This document shows positions 18,308-27,621 of a stretch of 44,948 nt of DNA, piece after piece. The position numbers and the translations under genes were made by a program. Numbering within the stretch: position 1 is the first letter of the stretch; each line of letters begins with the position of its first letter. The DNA is taken from contig PHCF01000074.1 of assembly GCA_002842145.1 (NCBI GenBank), forward strand, positions 1-44,948, written 5' to 3'. The notes under the pieces were generated by a model. The model had not been told where the DNA came from. It ran no database searches and saw only the letters and a list, made by a program, of their open reading frames with translations. This DNA comes from Betaproteobacteria bacterium HGW-Betaproteobacteria-6. Lineage in GTDB: Bacteria; Pseudomonadota; Gammaproteobacteria; Burkholderiales; Rhodocyclaceae.

Positions 18308-19921
18308 ATGAGCTTCCGTAACCGGCTTTTACTCGGCATGGCCCTGATCATGGCCGCTTTCATTGCCGCCGTTGTCGTCGCCAATAGTGGTCTGCGCAAC
18401 ACCTCGGCCCGTTTCGGCAGCTTCCTGGATGGCATCGGCACCCTGCAGCACGGCTATCAGGACATGTACAGCCAGGGCCTGCAAATGGGTCAGGCGCTGC
18501 GCAACATTGTCCTCGACCCGAGCAACCCCAAGGCTTTCGACAATCTCGAAAAAGCCCGCAAGGACTTCGCCGCGGCGCGCGAGGCGGCCAGCCGCACCGC
18601 CTCGTCGGTCTACGGCTTCAGCAGTTCGCTGGCTCGCCTCGGACCGCTCGCCCAGGCCCAGGCCGATGCCCAGATGGAAGTCCTCGCGGCGATCAAGGCG
18701 GGCCGCACCGACGACGCGAAGAGCCTGATCAACAGCAAGGAAACGCCGGCCTGGCGAGCCCTGAAGAAGGCCCTGCTCGACGACCTTGAAGGCATCGACA
18801 AGGCCACCGATGCCCAACGCCATGAAGTGGCGGGCAAGGCCGAGCAGGCCGGAAATATCGTGCTGGCGCTGTCGGCGTTGGCCATTGTGGTCGGCATCGC
18901 CAGCGTCATCACGACGCTGGCCTACGTCCGCCGCGAACTCGGCGGCGAGCCCGGCTACGCCCGTCAGGTGGCAAATGCCGTGGCCATCGGCGACCTGACG
19001 CAGCCGATCACCGTTGCCGATGGTGACCGTGACAGCCTGCTGGCCGGGCTGGACGCCATGCAGACGCATCTGCGCGAGCTGGTCAGCACCCTCGCCAACC
19101 ACGCCCACGAGGTCGCCCAGACGGCGAACCAGATGGCATCGGCGACCTCGCAGGTAGCCAGCGGCAGCGATCAGCAGCTGGAAGTCGCCCGGAGCATGGT
19201 CAGCAATGGCGAAATGCTCTCCGAAAGCCTGGGTCAGGTGATGAATGCGGTCAGGGAAGCCGAGCAGATCGTTCAGGGGTCGAGCAAGATTTCCGACAGC
19301 GGCGCGGCGCTGGCCAGCAAGGCAGCGGAAGAAACAAAATCGATGGCCAAGTCGGTGGAGGTCACGGCCACGCACATCCGCGAGCTGGGCACGCTGTCCG
19401 CCCAGATCAATTCCATCCTCGGCGTCATTTCCGACATTGCCAGCCAGACCAACCTGCTTGCCCTCAATGCCGCCATCGAAGCAGCGCGCGCCGGCGAACA
19501 GGGGCGCGGCTTTGCCGTTGTCGCCGACGAGGTGCGCAAGCTGGCCGAACGGACGGCAAAATCGACCGCCGAAATTTCAGCCATGGTCGACAGCATCCAC
19601 ACCGGCACGGCACGCGCCGTCGATGCCATGGAATCCGGCATGCGGCAGGTCGATGGCAGCGTCGAGCTATCCAATCAGGCGCGCGACGCCTTCGACCAGA
19701 TGAACACCAGTTCGCTCGAGGTGACGCAGGTGGTGGCGCGCATCACCGACGCAATCAGCGTCGAGTATCAGAACGAGGGAACCATGCAGACCCATATCGG
19801 CGAAGTTCGCAACCTCATCGAAGAAGGGGCTCGTGCCATGCGCGACGTAGTCGCTTCGGCCGAACGCCTGAAAGGCATGGCCGGCGAGCTGAGCCAGCAG
19901 GTTTCGCGCTTCAAGCTCTAG
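18308..19921 (+). CDS. Methyl-accepting chemotaxis protein
   Basis: A 537-residue chemoreceptor. TM1 is about residues 7-28, a periplasmic helical sensor of about 160 residues follows, TM2 is near 180-205 ([20 protein letters not shown]), then HAMP and the signalling domain. The hairpin tip contains [38 protein letters not shown], the most conserved MCP block. The sensor resembles a four-helix-bundle ligand domain; no ligand motif is recognisable. There is no C-terminal CheR/CheB pentapeptide. A terminator follows directly. Confidence 0.95.
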   Translation: MSFRNRLLLGMALIMAAFIAAVVVANSGLRNTSARFGSFLDGIGTLQHGYQDMYSQGLQMGQALRNIVLDPSNPKAFDNLEKARKDFAAAREAASRTASSVYGFSSSLARLGPLAQAQADAQMEVLAAIKAGRTDDAKSLINSKETPAWRALKKALLDDLEGIDKATDAQRHEVAGKAEQAGNIVLALSALAIVVGIASVITTLAYVRRELGGEPGYARQVANAVAIGDLTQPITVADGDRDSLLAGLDAMQTHLRELVSTLANHAHEVAQTANQMASATSQVASGSDQQLEVARSMVSNGEMLSESLGQVMNAVREAEQIVQGSSKISDSGAALASKAAEETKSMAKSVEVTATHIRELGTLSAQINSILGVISDIASQTNLLALNAAIEAARAGEQGRGFAVVADEVRKLAERTAKSTAEISAMVDSIHTGTARAVDAMESGMRQVDGSVELSNQARDAFDQMNTSSLEVTQVVARITDAISVEYQNEGTMQTHIGEVRNLIEEGARAMRDVVASAERLKGMAGELSQQVSRFKL

Positions 19922-19940
19922 GCTTGGCAGCGGCCAGCAA

Positions 19941-19970
19941 AAAAAGCGGCGTTCAACGCCGCTTTTTTTT
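19941..19970 (+). terminator. Rho-independent terminator, probably bidirectional
   Basis: AAAAAGCGGCG, loop TTCAA, CGCCGCTTTTTTTT: an 11-bp stem with a T run on both strands. It lies between the convergent chemoreceptor and amidohydrolase genes. Confidence 0.93.
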
Positions 19971-19987
19971 CGCCCGGAAAACCCGCC

Positions 19988-21172
19988 TCAGGCCGCCGGT
20001 TTCGTCGGCAGGTAGCGCTGAACGAGGCGCACCCAGTAGCTGGCGCCCAGCGTCAGCAATTCGTCGTTGAAATCGTAGTGCGGATTGTGCAGCGTGCAGC
20101 CGCCGGTGCCCGGGCCATTGCCGAGCCAGACGTAGCAACCCGGCTTTTCGTTGAGCATGTAGGCGAAATCCTCGGCGCCCATCGAGGGCAGGATGTCGGT
20201 CAGCACGCGTTCCGGCTTGAACACCTCGGCGGCAACTTCGCGGCAGAATTTGGCCTCGTTGACGCTGTTGACCGTAGGCGGATAACGGTGATCGAACTGA
20301 ACGCTGATCTGCGCCCCGTTGGCCGCGGCGATGCCGCTGCACAGCCGCTCGATGGCGCGCTCGACGTTTTCCTGCACCTCCGGCTTGAAGCTGCGGATGG
20401 TGCCGCGCAGGACGACCTCTTCGGGAATGATGTTCCATGCCTCGCCGGCATGGAATTGCGTAACGCTGACCACCGCCGACTCGCACGGGTGCAACGTGCG
20501 ACTGACCACGGTTTGAATGGCCTGCACGAGCTGCGCCCCGGCGACGATGGAGTCGACACCCTGATGCGGCATGGCGGCGTGGCAGCCGTGGCCGCGCACG
20601 AATATCTCGAAGGCACAGGTACCGGCCATGACCGGTCCGGGCATCACGGCCATTTCGCCGACCGGGATGCCCGGCCAGTTGTGCAGGCCGAACACGGCCT
20701 CGACCGGGAAGCGCTCGAACAGGCCGTCCTCGATCATCACGGCGGCTCCGCCTTCGGATTCCTCCGCCGGCTGGAAGATGAAAACGGCAACACCGTCGAA
20801 ATCGGGTTTCTGCGCCAGATAGCGGGCCGCGCCGAGCAGCATGGCTGTGTGGCCATCATGGCCGCAGGCATGCATTTTCCCGGCATGCTTCGAGTGGTGC
20901 GGAAACTCGTTCATCTCGGCCAGCGGCAACGCGTCCATGTCGGCGCGCAGGCCGACCATTTTGGTCGAGGAGCCGGCTCGCAAGACGCCGACAACGCCGG
21001 TCTTGGCGATGCCGCGATGGACTTCCAAGCCGTAGCGCTCGAGTTCGCCGGCAACGATGTCGGCTGTCCGGTTCTCGTTGAAAGCCAGTTCGGGATGGGC
21101 GTGGATGTCGCGGCGCAGCGCGGTCAGTTCGGCCAGAAAGGGGAGGTCAAGCAGAGGAATTGTCGGTGGCAT
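19988..21172 (-). CDS. M20 family amidohydrolase (hippurate hydrolase-like)
   Basis: A 394-residue M20D peptidase/amidohydrolase. It shows LRADMDALP, the metal-binding KMHACGHDGHTAMLLGAA, FQPAEESEGGA with the catalytic Glu pair, and GAEDFAYML. The family deacylates N-acyl amino acids such as hippurate or N-acetyl-L-amino acids. The signature is complete. It is divergent from rapZ, with a 71-bp promoter gap. Confidence 0.92.
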   Translation of the reverse strand: MPPTIPLLDLPFLAELTALRRDIHAHPELAFNENRTADIVAGELERYGLEVHRGIAKTGVVGVLRAGSSTKMVGLRADMDALPLAEMNEFPHHSKHAGKMHACGHDGHTAMLLGAARYLAQKPDFDGVAVFIFQPAEESEGGAAVMIEDGLFERFPVEAVFGLHNWPGIPVGEMAVMPGPVMAGTCAFEIFVRGHGCHAAMPHQGVDSIVAGAQLVQAIQTVVSRTLHPCESAVVSVTQFHAGEAWNIIPEEVVLRGTIRSFKPEVQENVERAIERLCSGIAAANGAQISVQFDHRYPPTVNSVNEAKFCREVAAEVFKPERVLTDILPSMGAEDFAYMLNEKPGCYVWLGNGPGTGGCTLHNPHYDFNDELLTLGASYWVRLVQRYLPTKPAA

Positions 21173-21243
21173 GATGATCTCCTGTTTTTTTCTATTATGC
21201 CGCGGGTTGATACGGGGCGCCGCCTTGATTATGCTCTGCTCCC

Positions 21244-22089
21244 ATGAAACTCATTCTCATCAGCGGCCTGTCGGGTTCCGGCAAGTCCGTCGCCCTGAAC
21301 CTGCTTGAAGACGCCGGTTATTACTGCGTGGACAACCTGCCGGTGGTGATGCTGACCTTTCTGGCGCGGATGATGAAGGATGAAGGGGTGCAGAAAGTGG
21401 CGGTGGCCATCGATGCCCGCTCCGGGCACGGTATCGACCTCGTCCCGGAAAAACTCGAAAGCCTCAAGGCCACCGGCATCGAGCCGATTTTCCTGTTTCT
21501 TTTCTCGAACCAGGAAACGCTGCTCAAGCGCTACTCCGAATCCCGCCGCCGCCACCCGCTGGCCACGGCCGAGCAGACCCTGCTCGAAGCGATCAAGGCC
21601 GAGCGCAAGTTGCTCGCGCCGATTTCCGAACTCGGCCACCGTATCGACACGAGCGGCATGAAAGCCGCCGGCCTGCGCGAATGGGTGCGCCAGTTCATCG
21701 AGGCCGAACCGGGCCAGGGACTGACCCTGATGTTCGAGTCCTTCGGCTTCAAGCATGGCATCCCGCTCGACGCCGACCTCGTCTTCGACGTGCGCTGCCT
21801 GCCCAACCCGCATTACGACCCGGAACTGCGTCCGCTGACCGGCAAGGACCAACCGGTTATCGATTTCCTCGACGCCGAGGAAGAAGTCGGCCGCATGCGC
21901 GAGGACATCCGTCGTTTCGTCGCCACCTGGCTGCCCAGTTACATTCGCGACAGCCGCAATTACCTGACCGTCGCCATCGGCTGCACGGGTGGCCAGCACC
22001 GCTCGGTATACATGGCGGAATGGCTGGCCAGCCAGTTCGCGACGAGCGCCCGCGTACTCGTCCGCCACCGCACGCTGGCTGGCAGCTGA
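21244..22089 (+). CDS. rapZ: RapZ RNase adapter protein
   Basis: A 281-residue RapZ/YvcJ. The Walker A is ISGLSGSGKSVALN, followed by DNLPVVML. The C-terminal domain has FESFGFKHGIPLDADLVFDVR, LPNPHYDPELRPLTG and IGCTGGQHRSVY. In enterobacteria RapZ delivers the small RNA GlmZ to RNase E and senses glucosamine-6-phosphate; in betaproteobacteria the partner RNA is unknown. Usual neighbours (hprK, ptsN) are not in this window. A dispersed repeat copy follows the stop. Confidence 0.95.
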   Translation: MKLILISGLSGSGKSVALNLLEDAGYYCVDNLPVVMLTFLARMMKDEGVQKVAVAIDARSGHGIDLVPEKLESLKATGIEPIFLFLFSNQETLLKRYSESRRRHPLATAEQTLLEAIKAERKLLAPISELGHRIDTSGMKAAGLREWVRQFIEAEPGQGLTLMFESFGFKHGIPLDADLVFDVRCLPNPHYDPELRPLTGKDQPVIDFLDAEEEVGRMREDIRRFVATWLPSYIRDSRNYLTVAIGCTGGQHRSVYMAEWLASQFATSARVLVRHRTLAGS

Positions 22090-22114
22090 GACCGGACGAC
22101 GGCCCGGCACCCAT

Positions 22115-22151
22115 CCCACGGTCAACCGGAAAAAATGGCCAAAATCGAAAT
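22115..22151 (+). repeat. 37-bp dispersed repeat
   Basis: CCCACGGTCAACCGGAAAAA then ATGGCCAAAATCGAAAT, between rapZ and the NusG-II gene, 15 bp before the latter's ATG. Confidence 0.85.
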
Positions 22152-22166
22152 ACCCCCGTGCCGGCC

Positions 22167-22541
22167 ATGTCCTGGCTGCCGCTGATCCGTCCCGGCGACT
22201 GGCTGGTCATGCTGCTCAGCACCGTCGCCGTCGGCACCAGCATTCCGCATTTCTGGCAGGGAGGGCTGGCCGACCGCGCCATCATCCGCCAGGAAGGCAA
22301 GGTCTTCGCCGAAGTCGACCTCAAGGCGCGCAAGCAATATGAAGTCGCCGGCCCGCTCGGCACCACGCTGATCGCCATCGAACCGGGCCGCGCGCGCGTC
22401 GTTTCCGACCCCAGCCCACGCCAGTATTGCGTCAAACAGGGCTGGCTCATGCGCCCGGGGGAAATCGCCATCTGCGCCCCCAATCGCGTCAGCGTGCAGA
22501 TCGCCGGGCGGACCAAGGTATATGACTCCATCAGTTATTGA
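22167..22541 (+). CDS. NusG domain II-containing protein
   Basis: A 124-residue protein with one N-terminal membrane segment (LVMLLSTVAVGTSIPHFW) and a beta-rich C-terminal NusG_II domain, ending CVKQGWLMRPGEIAICAPNR and VSVQIAG. Such proteins are typically coupled to Gx/HepA-type transporters and electron-transport loci; the molecular role is unknown. It overlaps the next gene by 20 bp. Ribosome site is weak. Confidence 0.85.
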   Translation: MSWLPLIRPGDWLVMLLSTVAVGTSIPHFWQGGLADRAIIRQEGKVFAEVDLKARKQYEVAGPLGTTLIAIEPGRARVVSDPSPRQYCVKQGWLMRPGEIAICAPNRVSVQIAGRTKVYDSISY

Positions 22542-23019
22542 GCTCACCGTCACCGCCGAGGACCGCCGCGTCGCCTGGCTGGCCACGGCGGCCGTCGGCC
22601 TGTCGCTGGTCGATGCCGCCATCCCATCGCCATTGCCCGGCGTCAAGCCGGGGCTGGCCAATATTGTCACCCTCGTCGTCCTCGCCCGCTACGGCTGGGG
22701 CACGGCGGTGTGGGTCAGCGCCCTGCGTGTTTTAGCCGGCAGCCTGCTGCTCGGCTTCTTCCTCGCCCCCGGCTTCTTCCTGTCGCTGACCGGGACGACG
22801 CTCAGCCTGCTCACCCTCGGCCTCGCCCGCCATCACATCGGCGGCCAGTTGCTGCTCGCCCGCGTCTGGCTTATTCCGCATGACGGCGTCTTTCTGCTCA
22901 CCCCGGTCTTCGCCGCCGCGGCACTGGTTTTCGGCACCATCAACGGCCTGATCGCGGCTAAACTGCTGGCTGAACCTGCGCCTTCGGAAATGCCACGGGT
23001 TCGTGAGGAGATAAATTGA
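22522..23019 (+). CDS. Gx transporter family membrane protein
   Basis: A 165-residue integral membrane protein of the Gx (heptaprenyl diphosphate synthase component I-like) family. Visible features are SLVDAAIPSPLPGVKPGLAN and four to five hydrophobic helices. Family members pair with NusG-II proteins, as here. Despite the old name, a transport or precursor-uptake role is more likely (established only by family annotation). The last codons and stop lie inside the left arm of the MITE-like element at 23010. Confidence 0.85.
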   Translation: MTPSVIELTVTAEDRRVAWLATAAVGLSLVDAAIPSPLPGVKPGLANIVTLVVLARYGWGTAVWVSALRVLAGSLLLGFFLAPGFFLSLTGTTLSLLTLGLARHHIGGQLLLARVWLIPHDGVFLLTPVFAAAALVFGTINGLIAAKLLAEPAPSEMPRVREEIN

Positions 23020-23140
23020 ATAATTGGCCGCTGGATTGGGATGCGATGCGAGGCGCGGAGCGCGCCGTGTGGCGAGCCACACAAGTGATTCGCAACGACC
23101 CAGCGCGCCCAACTCCTGCGAGCCAAATGTTCAATTTATC
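23010..23140. repeat. MITE-like 131-bp element with terminal inverted repeats
   Basis: Ends are GATAAATTGAATAATTGGC (23010-23028) and, inverted, GATAAATTGAACATTTGGC (23122-23140), 17 of 19 identical. Inside are two perfect hairpins: GGCGCG-GAG-CGCGCC and GTGTGGC-GA-GCCACAC. No gene. It provides the stop codon of the Gx gene and separates it from ubiX. Confidence 0.8.
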
Positions 23141-23156
23141 GACGAACGAGCCCTAA

Positions 23157-23768
23157 ATGTCCAAAACCATTTGCCTCGCGCTGACCGGTGCCTCCGGCAT
23201 GCCCTATGGCCTGCGCCTGCTCGAATGCCTGCTCGAAGGCGGCTGCAAGGTGCAGCTGCTCTACTCGCAAGCCTCACAGGTCGTCGCCAGGCAGGAAATG
23301 GATTTCGAACTGCCGTCGCGCCCGAGCGATGCCAAGGCAGCACTGCTCGCCCGCTTTCCTGCGGTCTACCCGGAAAATCTCGCGGTTTTCGGCCGCGAAG
23401 AGTGGTTCGCCCCGGTTGCCTCCGGCTCCAACCCGCCCGATGCCATGGTCGTCTGCCCGTGCTCGATGGGCACCCTGGCCGCCATCGCCCAGGGCCTAGC
23501 CGACAATCTCATCGAACGCGCCGCCGACGTCGTCCTGAAAGAAGGTCGCAAGCTCGTGCTGGTGCCGCGTGAAACGCCGTTCTCGGCCATCCACCTCGAA
23601 AACATGCTGCGTCTGTCGCGCGCCGGCGCCGTCATCCTGCCGCCCAGCCCCGGCTTCTACCACCATCCGCAAAGCGTCGAGGACATCGTCGATTTCGTCG
23701 TCGCCCGCGTCCTCGACCAGATCGGCGTGCCACATACGCTGATGCAGCGCTGGGGAGAGGAGCGCTGA
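23157..23768 (+). CDS. ubiX: Flavin prenyltransferase UbiX
   Basis: A 203-residue UbiX. LALTGASGMPYGLRLLE is the FMN/dimethylallyl-phosphate site. VVCPCSMGTLAAIAQGLADN, RAADVVLKEGRKLVLVPRET and ILPPSPGFYHHP are the conserved blocks. It prenylates FMN to make the cofactor of UbiD decarboxylases in ubiquinone synthesis. The neighbouring LON-domain gene starts one base after its stop. Confidence 0.95.
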   Translation: MSKTICLALTGASGMPYGLRLLECLLEGGCKVQLLYSQASQVVARQEMDFELPSRPSDAKAALLARFPAVYPENLAVFGREEWFAPVASGSNPPDAMVVCPCSMGTLAAIAQGLADNLIERAADVVLKEGRKLVLVPRETPFSAIHLENMLRLSRAGAVILPPSPGFYHHPQSVEDIVDFVVARVLDQIGVPHTLMQRWGEER

Positions 23769-23769
23769 C

Positions 23770-24402
23770 ATGGGCTGGTTCGACTTCATCCGCTCGCCGA
23801 CCGGCAACGCCGTCGAAACGGCGCGCATTCCGCTCTTCCCACTCAACACCGTGCTTTTCCCGGGCAGCATGCTGCCGCTCAAGATCTTCGAGCAACGCTA
23901 CCTCGACATGGCCGCCGCCTGCATGAAAGATGGCTCGCCCTTCGGCGTCTGCCTCATCGAAAAAGGCAGCGAAGTCGGCGCCACGGCCGAACCGCACGCC
24001 GTCGGCACGCTCGCCACCATAGCCAACTGGGAGATGGAACAACTCGGCATCCTGATGATCACCGCCCACGGCAGCCGCCGTTTCCGCATCATCGAAACCG
24101 GCGTCGGCGCCAACAACCAGCTCGAAGCCAACGTCGAACTGCTGGCCGAAACCGGCCCGACCCCGCTACCGCCCGAACGCCAGCGCCTCGTCCCGCTACT
24201 CCGCCGCGTCGCCGCCGACCTCGGCAAAGAACGCCTGCCAGAACCCCACCGCTACGACGAAGCCGAATGGGTCGGCTTCCGCATCACCGAAATCCTGCCC
24301 ATCCAGAACCTCGCCAAGCAGAAACTGCTCGAACTCGACGACCCGCTCGCCCGCCTCGAAATCCTCGAAAAATACCTCGATCAGCGCAAGCTGCTCGGCT
24401 GA
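23770..24402 (+). CDS. LON substrate-binding-domain protein
   Basis: A 210-residue stand-alone Lon N-terminal (PUA-like) domain protein, with IPLFPLNTVLFPGSMLPLKI and FEQRYLDM at the start. It has no ATPase or protease domain. Such proteins are widespread in betaproteobacteria; function is not established. The gene abuts ubiX and is convergent with rtcA. Confidence 0.9.
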   Translation: MGWFDFIRSPTGNAVETARIPLFPLNTVLFPGSMLPLKIFEQRYLDMAAACMKDGSPFGVCLIEKGSEVGATAEPHAVGTLATIANWEMEQLGILMITAHGSRRFRIIETGVGANNQLEANVELLAETGPTPLPPERQRLVPLLRRVAADLGKERLPEPHRYDEAEWVGFRITEILPIQNLAKQKLLELDDPLARLEILEKYLDQRKLLG

Positions 24403-24411
24403 AGGCCGGTT

Positions 24412-24448
24412 GCTACGGTCAACCGGAAATATCAGCCAAAACTGAAAT
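24412..24448 (+). repeat. 37-bp dispersed repeat overlapping the rtcA 3' end
   Basis: GCTACGGTCAACCGGAAATA then TCAGCCAAAACTGAAAT. Read on the minus strand it supplies the last codons and the TGA stop of rtcA (SVLADISG-stop). Confidence 0.85.
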
Positions 24449-25513
24449 GTCCTGACGTTCGGCGGTCATGGCATCGGTGCAAAGCAGACTGACCGAAACC
24501 CCCTTCTCGCTCTCCTCGATAGCAAAACGCACCGGCAGAAATTCCTCGATGACCTTGCAATTGGTCTGGAGATGCGAGGACAGCACATGGGTCGTAAAGC
24601 TGCCCTGACCAGCCAGCGCCATCGGCAACAGCAACTGGTCGGCCAGATGTTCGCCGACCGGCACACCGCTGTCGCGGAACAGGCGGGTCTCGCGGGCGGC
24701 ACGGTCGGCCACCGTTTCAGCAGGCACGCCGCGTTCGCCGAAGGCGGAAAACACCTCGGTCACTTCCGGATAGTCGAGCACCACGAGCAGCACATTGCCC
24801 GGCCCCTCGTTGCTCGGCAGCACGCGCAACTCCTCGTCCAGCACACCAAGCTGACTGGCTGCCCGCTGCATCTCGCGCTTGGCTACCTCGGCCGGCACGC
24901 CTGCCACCACCCCGACCGCCGCCTGACGACGTAGATCGCCCCGCGCATTCAGGTGCAAGGGCTGCCAGGCCGCAACCGGCGCCGTCGACGCCAGCACCTC
25001 GCCGCCACCCGCCGGGTAAAAGCCGTGGCGCAGCAACTGGATGTCGAGCGTCACGCCCATGCGCTGCATCAGCGGCTGCCAGCTGCGGATCAGGAAATCC
25101 GCCGGCGGCGCCGCCGGGTTGTGCGTCCCGCCGCTGACCCGCAAGGTGCTCGGGCCGTCGGCGAACCACAGCGCCGGCAACACCGTTTGCAGCACCAGCG
25201 TGCAACTGCCGGCCGAACCGATGGCATGGCGATAATCGCCGCCACGCACCGGCCCCGGCTTGAAACGCAGACGCTGCGACCCCGCCACAGCGCCCTCCAC
25301 CTCAGCCCCGCACACCGCCGCCGCTGCCTGCACGGCAGTCAAATGCTGGCGCAACAGCCCCGGCTTCCGGCGCCCGGCGCGAATGCGCTCGATGGCAAAA
25401 GGAATGCCGGTAATCATCGACAGGCTCAAGGCCGTCCGCAAAATCTGCCCACCGCCCTCGCCGCGGGAGCCGTCCAGTTCAATCCATTTCATTTTATTTT
25501 TCTCTTTGTTCAT
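24419..25513 (-). CDS. rtcA: RNA 3'-terminal phosphate cyclase
   Basis: A 364-residue RtcA. The N-terminal ELDGSRGEGGGQILRTALSL and the C-terminal GEHLADQLLLPMAL (catalytic His that becomes adenylylated) are intact. It converts RNA 3'-phosphates to 2',3'-cyclic phosphates using ATP and can adenylylate 5' ends. It is last in the rtcB-nucleotidyltransferase-rtcA string, three bases after the nucleotidyltransferase stop. The ATG at 25513 is the longest option; ATG 25492 (MKWIELDG), with AAAGAG upstream, matches family N-termini better. The C-terminus is altered by the dispersed repeat. Confidence 0.95.
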   Translation of the reverse strand: MNKEKNKMKWIELDGSRGEGGGQILRTALSLSMITGIPFAIERIRAGRRKPGLLRQHLTAVQAAAAVCGAEVEGAVAGSQRLRFKPGPVRGGDYRHAIGSAGSCTLVLQTVLPALWFADGPSTLRVSGGTHNPAAPPADFLIRSWQPLMQRMGVTLDIQLLRHGFYPAGGGEVLASTAPVAAWQPLHLNARGDLRRQAAVGVVAGVPAEVAKREMQRAASQLGVLDEELRVLPSNEGPGNVLLVVLDYPEVTEVFSAFGERGVPAETVADRAARETRLFRDSGVPVGEHLADQLLLPMALAGQGSFTTHVLSSHLQTNCKVIEEFLPVRFAIEESEKGVSVSLLCTDAMTAERQDISVLADISG

Positions 25514-25516
25514 TTC

Positions 25517-26335
25517 TTACGACACCGCCAGCACCGTCCGCATCAGGAAGGCGTCGAGTTCGACGGCATCGCCTTCCGGCTTCTTGTAATCGGCATCAAC
25601 CACGGTGCGCGCCAGTTCGCTTTCGATAAAGGCGTGGATGCGCGGCCAGCGCGGGCTGTATTCGGCCTCGTCGGCGCGCATCTTGATTGCCAATAGCGCG
25701 TTGATTTCGTCGAGCAGCGCCGCGTCCGTCACCAGATGTTCGGCCAGATCGGCGAAACGCATCGGCGGTTGGCCGAGGCCGCGTTCGATCCATTGCGCCG
25801 CCAGCAGCGGACGCAGCACGTAGAGGTACTTTTTCAGCCGCACGCTGTCGCCCAGCAGGTAGCCGCGAAAGTTGCGGTTCGCCATCGCCAGGTAGTGATA
25901 GCGCCCGCGCTTCGGCGAAAACCACTGCGTCGCCATGTCGCGAATGCCTGCGGTCAACGCCGTGTTTTCCCGGTAAACCACCGGCGAATCCAGCCATTCA
26001 AGCAGCACCGGATTGGCCCGCCGCAACAGACGCAAAGCCTTGCGCAACTCCCAGCCGCCGACATCCAGCTCGTCGCTGATCGGCAATTCGATCACGTCGC
26101 GCTTCGGCTCGACGGCGAGATACCAAGGCAGCCGATGGACGTAGAGAAAACGCACGTCGTAGTCGCTGTCCGGCGAAGCAAAGCCCCAGCCCCGACTGCC
26201 TGATTCGCAGGCGTAAAGCACCGTCACGTCATGCGCCGCCTCGATGTCGGCGAGCGCCTGCATGACCCGGCGGCGAACTTCCGAGGCGATGGGGTGGGCG
26301 CTGAGTACCTTGCCTGCTTCCATCAATTCAGACAT
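25517..26335 (-). CDS. YcgL/COG3541-type nucleotidyltransferase
   Basis: A 272-residue DNA-polymerase-beta-superfamily nucleotidyltransferase. The catalytic signature is CESGSRGWGFASPDSDYDVR (GS plus DxD), followed by a helical C-terminal domain. The family is known to accompany RtcB and is presumed to add or remove nucleotides on RNA ends; the reaction is not established. It lies three bases from both rtcB and rtcA, so it is translated with them and probably processes the same damaged RNAs (inference). Confidence 0.9.
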   Translation of the reverse strand: MSELMEAGKVLSAHPIASEVRRRVMQALADIEAAHDVTVLYACESGSRGWGFASPDSDYDVRFLYVHRLPWYLAVEPKRDVIELPISDELDVGGWELRKALRLLRRANPVLLEWLDSPVVYRENTALTAGIRDMATQWFSPKRGRYHYLAMANRNFRGYLLGDSVRLKKYLYVLRPLLAAQWIERGLGQPPMRFADLAEHLVTDAALLDEINALLAIKMRADEAEYSPRWPRIHAFIESELARTVVDADYKKPEGDAVELDAFLMRTVLAVS

Positions 26336-26338
26336 TTC

Positions 26339-27556
26339 CTATCCTTTCACACACACCACCTGCCGCAAGGTATGCACCACTTCCACCAGCTCGCGCTGGG
26401 CGTACATCACGGCGTCGATGTCTTTGTAGGCCATCGGGATTTCGTCGATGACATCACTGTCCTTTCGGCATTCAACGTGGGCGGTAGCCTTGATCTGGTC
26501 GTCCACGGTGAAGCAGCGCTTGGCTTCGTTTCGGCTCATGGTGCGGCCGGCGCCGTGGCTGCAGGAACAGAAGGCTTCCTCGTTACCCAGGCCGCGCACG
26601 ATGTAGCTGCGGGCGCCCATTGACCCCGGAATGATCCCGAGTTCGCCCTTCTTGGCCGACACGGCGCCCTTGCGCGTTACCAGCACTTCGCTACCGAAGT
26701 GGGTTTCACGCTGGACGTAGTTGTGGTGACAGTTCACCGCTTCGACGTCGGCCGTGAACGGCTTGGCGATGATCTGACGCGCGGCGGCAACCACGTTCAC
26801 CATCATCACGTCGCGGTTACGACGGGCGTAATCCTGCGCCCAACCGACGGCTTCGATGTAGTCGGCAAAGTGCTCCGAACCTTCCTCGAAATAGGCGAGA
26901 TCCTTGTCCGGCAGGTTGGCGATGTGCTGGCGCATATCAGCCTGGGCCAGTTCGATGAAATGGCTACCGATGGCGTTACCCACCCCGCGCGACCCGGAGT
27001 GCAGCATGAACCAGACGTGATCGGCCTCGTCCAGGCAGACTTCGATGAAGTGGTTACCGGTTCCCAGCGTTCCCAGATGCTTGTGGTTGTTGGTGTTCTT
27101 CAGGCGCGGGTACTTTTCGGTGATGCGCGCGAAACCCGGCAGCAAGGCCGACCACATGGCGTCGACGGCATCCGGCGGGTTTTCCCAGGAACCTTTATCG
27201 CGGCGACCGCGAGTCATCGTTCGCCCGTGCGGCACCGCCGCCTCGATGGCCGAACGCAGGCCGTGCAGGTGGTCCGGCAGGTCGGCGGCGGTCAGCGTGG
27301 TGCGCGCCGCCATCATTCCGCAGCCGATATCGACACCGACTGCCGCCGGGATGATCGCCCCCAGCGTCGGGATCACGCTACCGATGGTCGAACCCTTACC
27401 GAGATGCACGTCCGGCATCACCGCCAAGTGACGGAAGATGAAAGGCATCTTCGCCGTGTTCATCAACTGCTTGCGGGCGTCGTCCTCGACCGGCACGCCT
27501 TCGGTCCACATCTTGATCGACTTGCCGTCGGTCACGTCTTGTACTTGGTACGTCAT
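26339..27556 (-). CDS. rtcB: RNA-splicing ligase RtcB
   Basis: A 405-residue RtcB of normal length. Metal and GTP-binding motifs include GVDIGCGMMAART, GTGNHFIEV, HSGSRGVGNAIG and CSHGAGRTMSRNEA, which contains the histidine that is guanylylated. It joins 2',3'-cyclic-phosphate or 3'-phosphate ends to 5'-OH ends using GTP and Mn2+, healing tRNA and other RNA breaks. The ribosome site is GGAAAGGAAAG. A tRNA-like RNA lies immediately upstream in the same transcript. Confidence 0.97.
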   Translation of the reverse strand: MTYQVQDVTDGKSIKMWTEGVPVEDDARKQLMNTAKMPFIFRHLAVMPDVHLGKGSTIGSVIPTLGAIIPAAVGVDIGCGMMAARTTLTAADLPDHLHGLRSAIEAAVPHGRTMTRGRRDKGSWENPPDAVDAMWSALLPGFARITEKYPRLKNTNNHKHLGTLGTGNHFIEVCLDEADHVWFMLHSGSRGVGNAIGSHFIELAQADMRQHIANLPDKDLAYFEEGSEHFADYIEAVGWAQDYARRNRDVMMVNVVAAARQIIAKPFTADVEAVNCHHNYVQRETHFGSEVLVTRKGAVSAKKGELGIIPGSMGARSYIVRGLGNEEAFCSCSHGAGRTMSRNEAKRCFTVDDQIKATAHVECRKDSDVIDEIPMAYKDIDAVMYAQRELVEVVHTLRQVVCVKG

Positions 27557-27621
27557 GTTTCTTTCCTTTCCACCCGAAGCACGATGGTAACGGCTTCGGG
27601 AACATTCCTATTTCATTTAAT

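Noticed and set aside
23365-23400. Repeat-like string in ubiX (GCGGTCTACCCGGAAAAT)
   Set aside because: Only the first half is similar; could be chance or an eroded copy, not counted.
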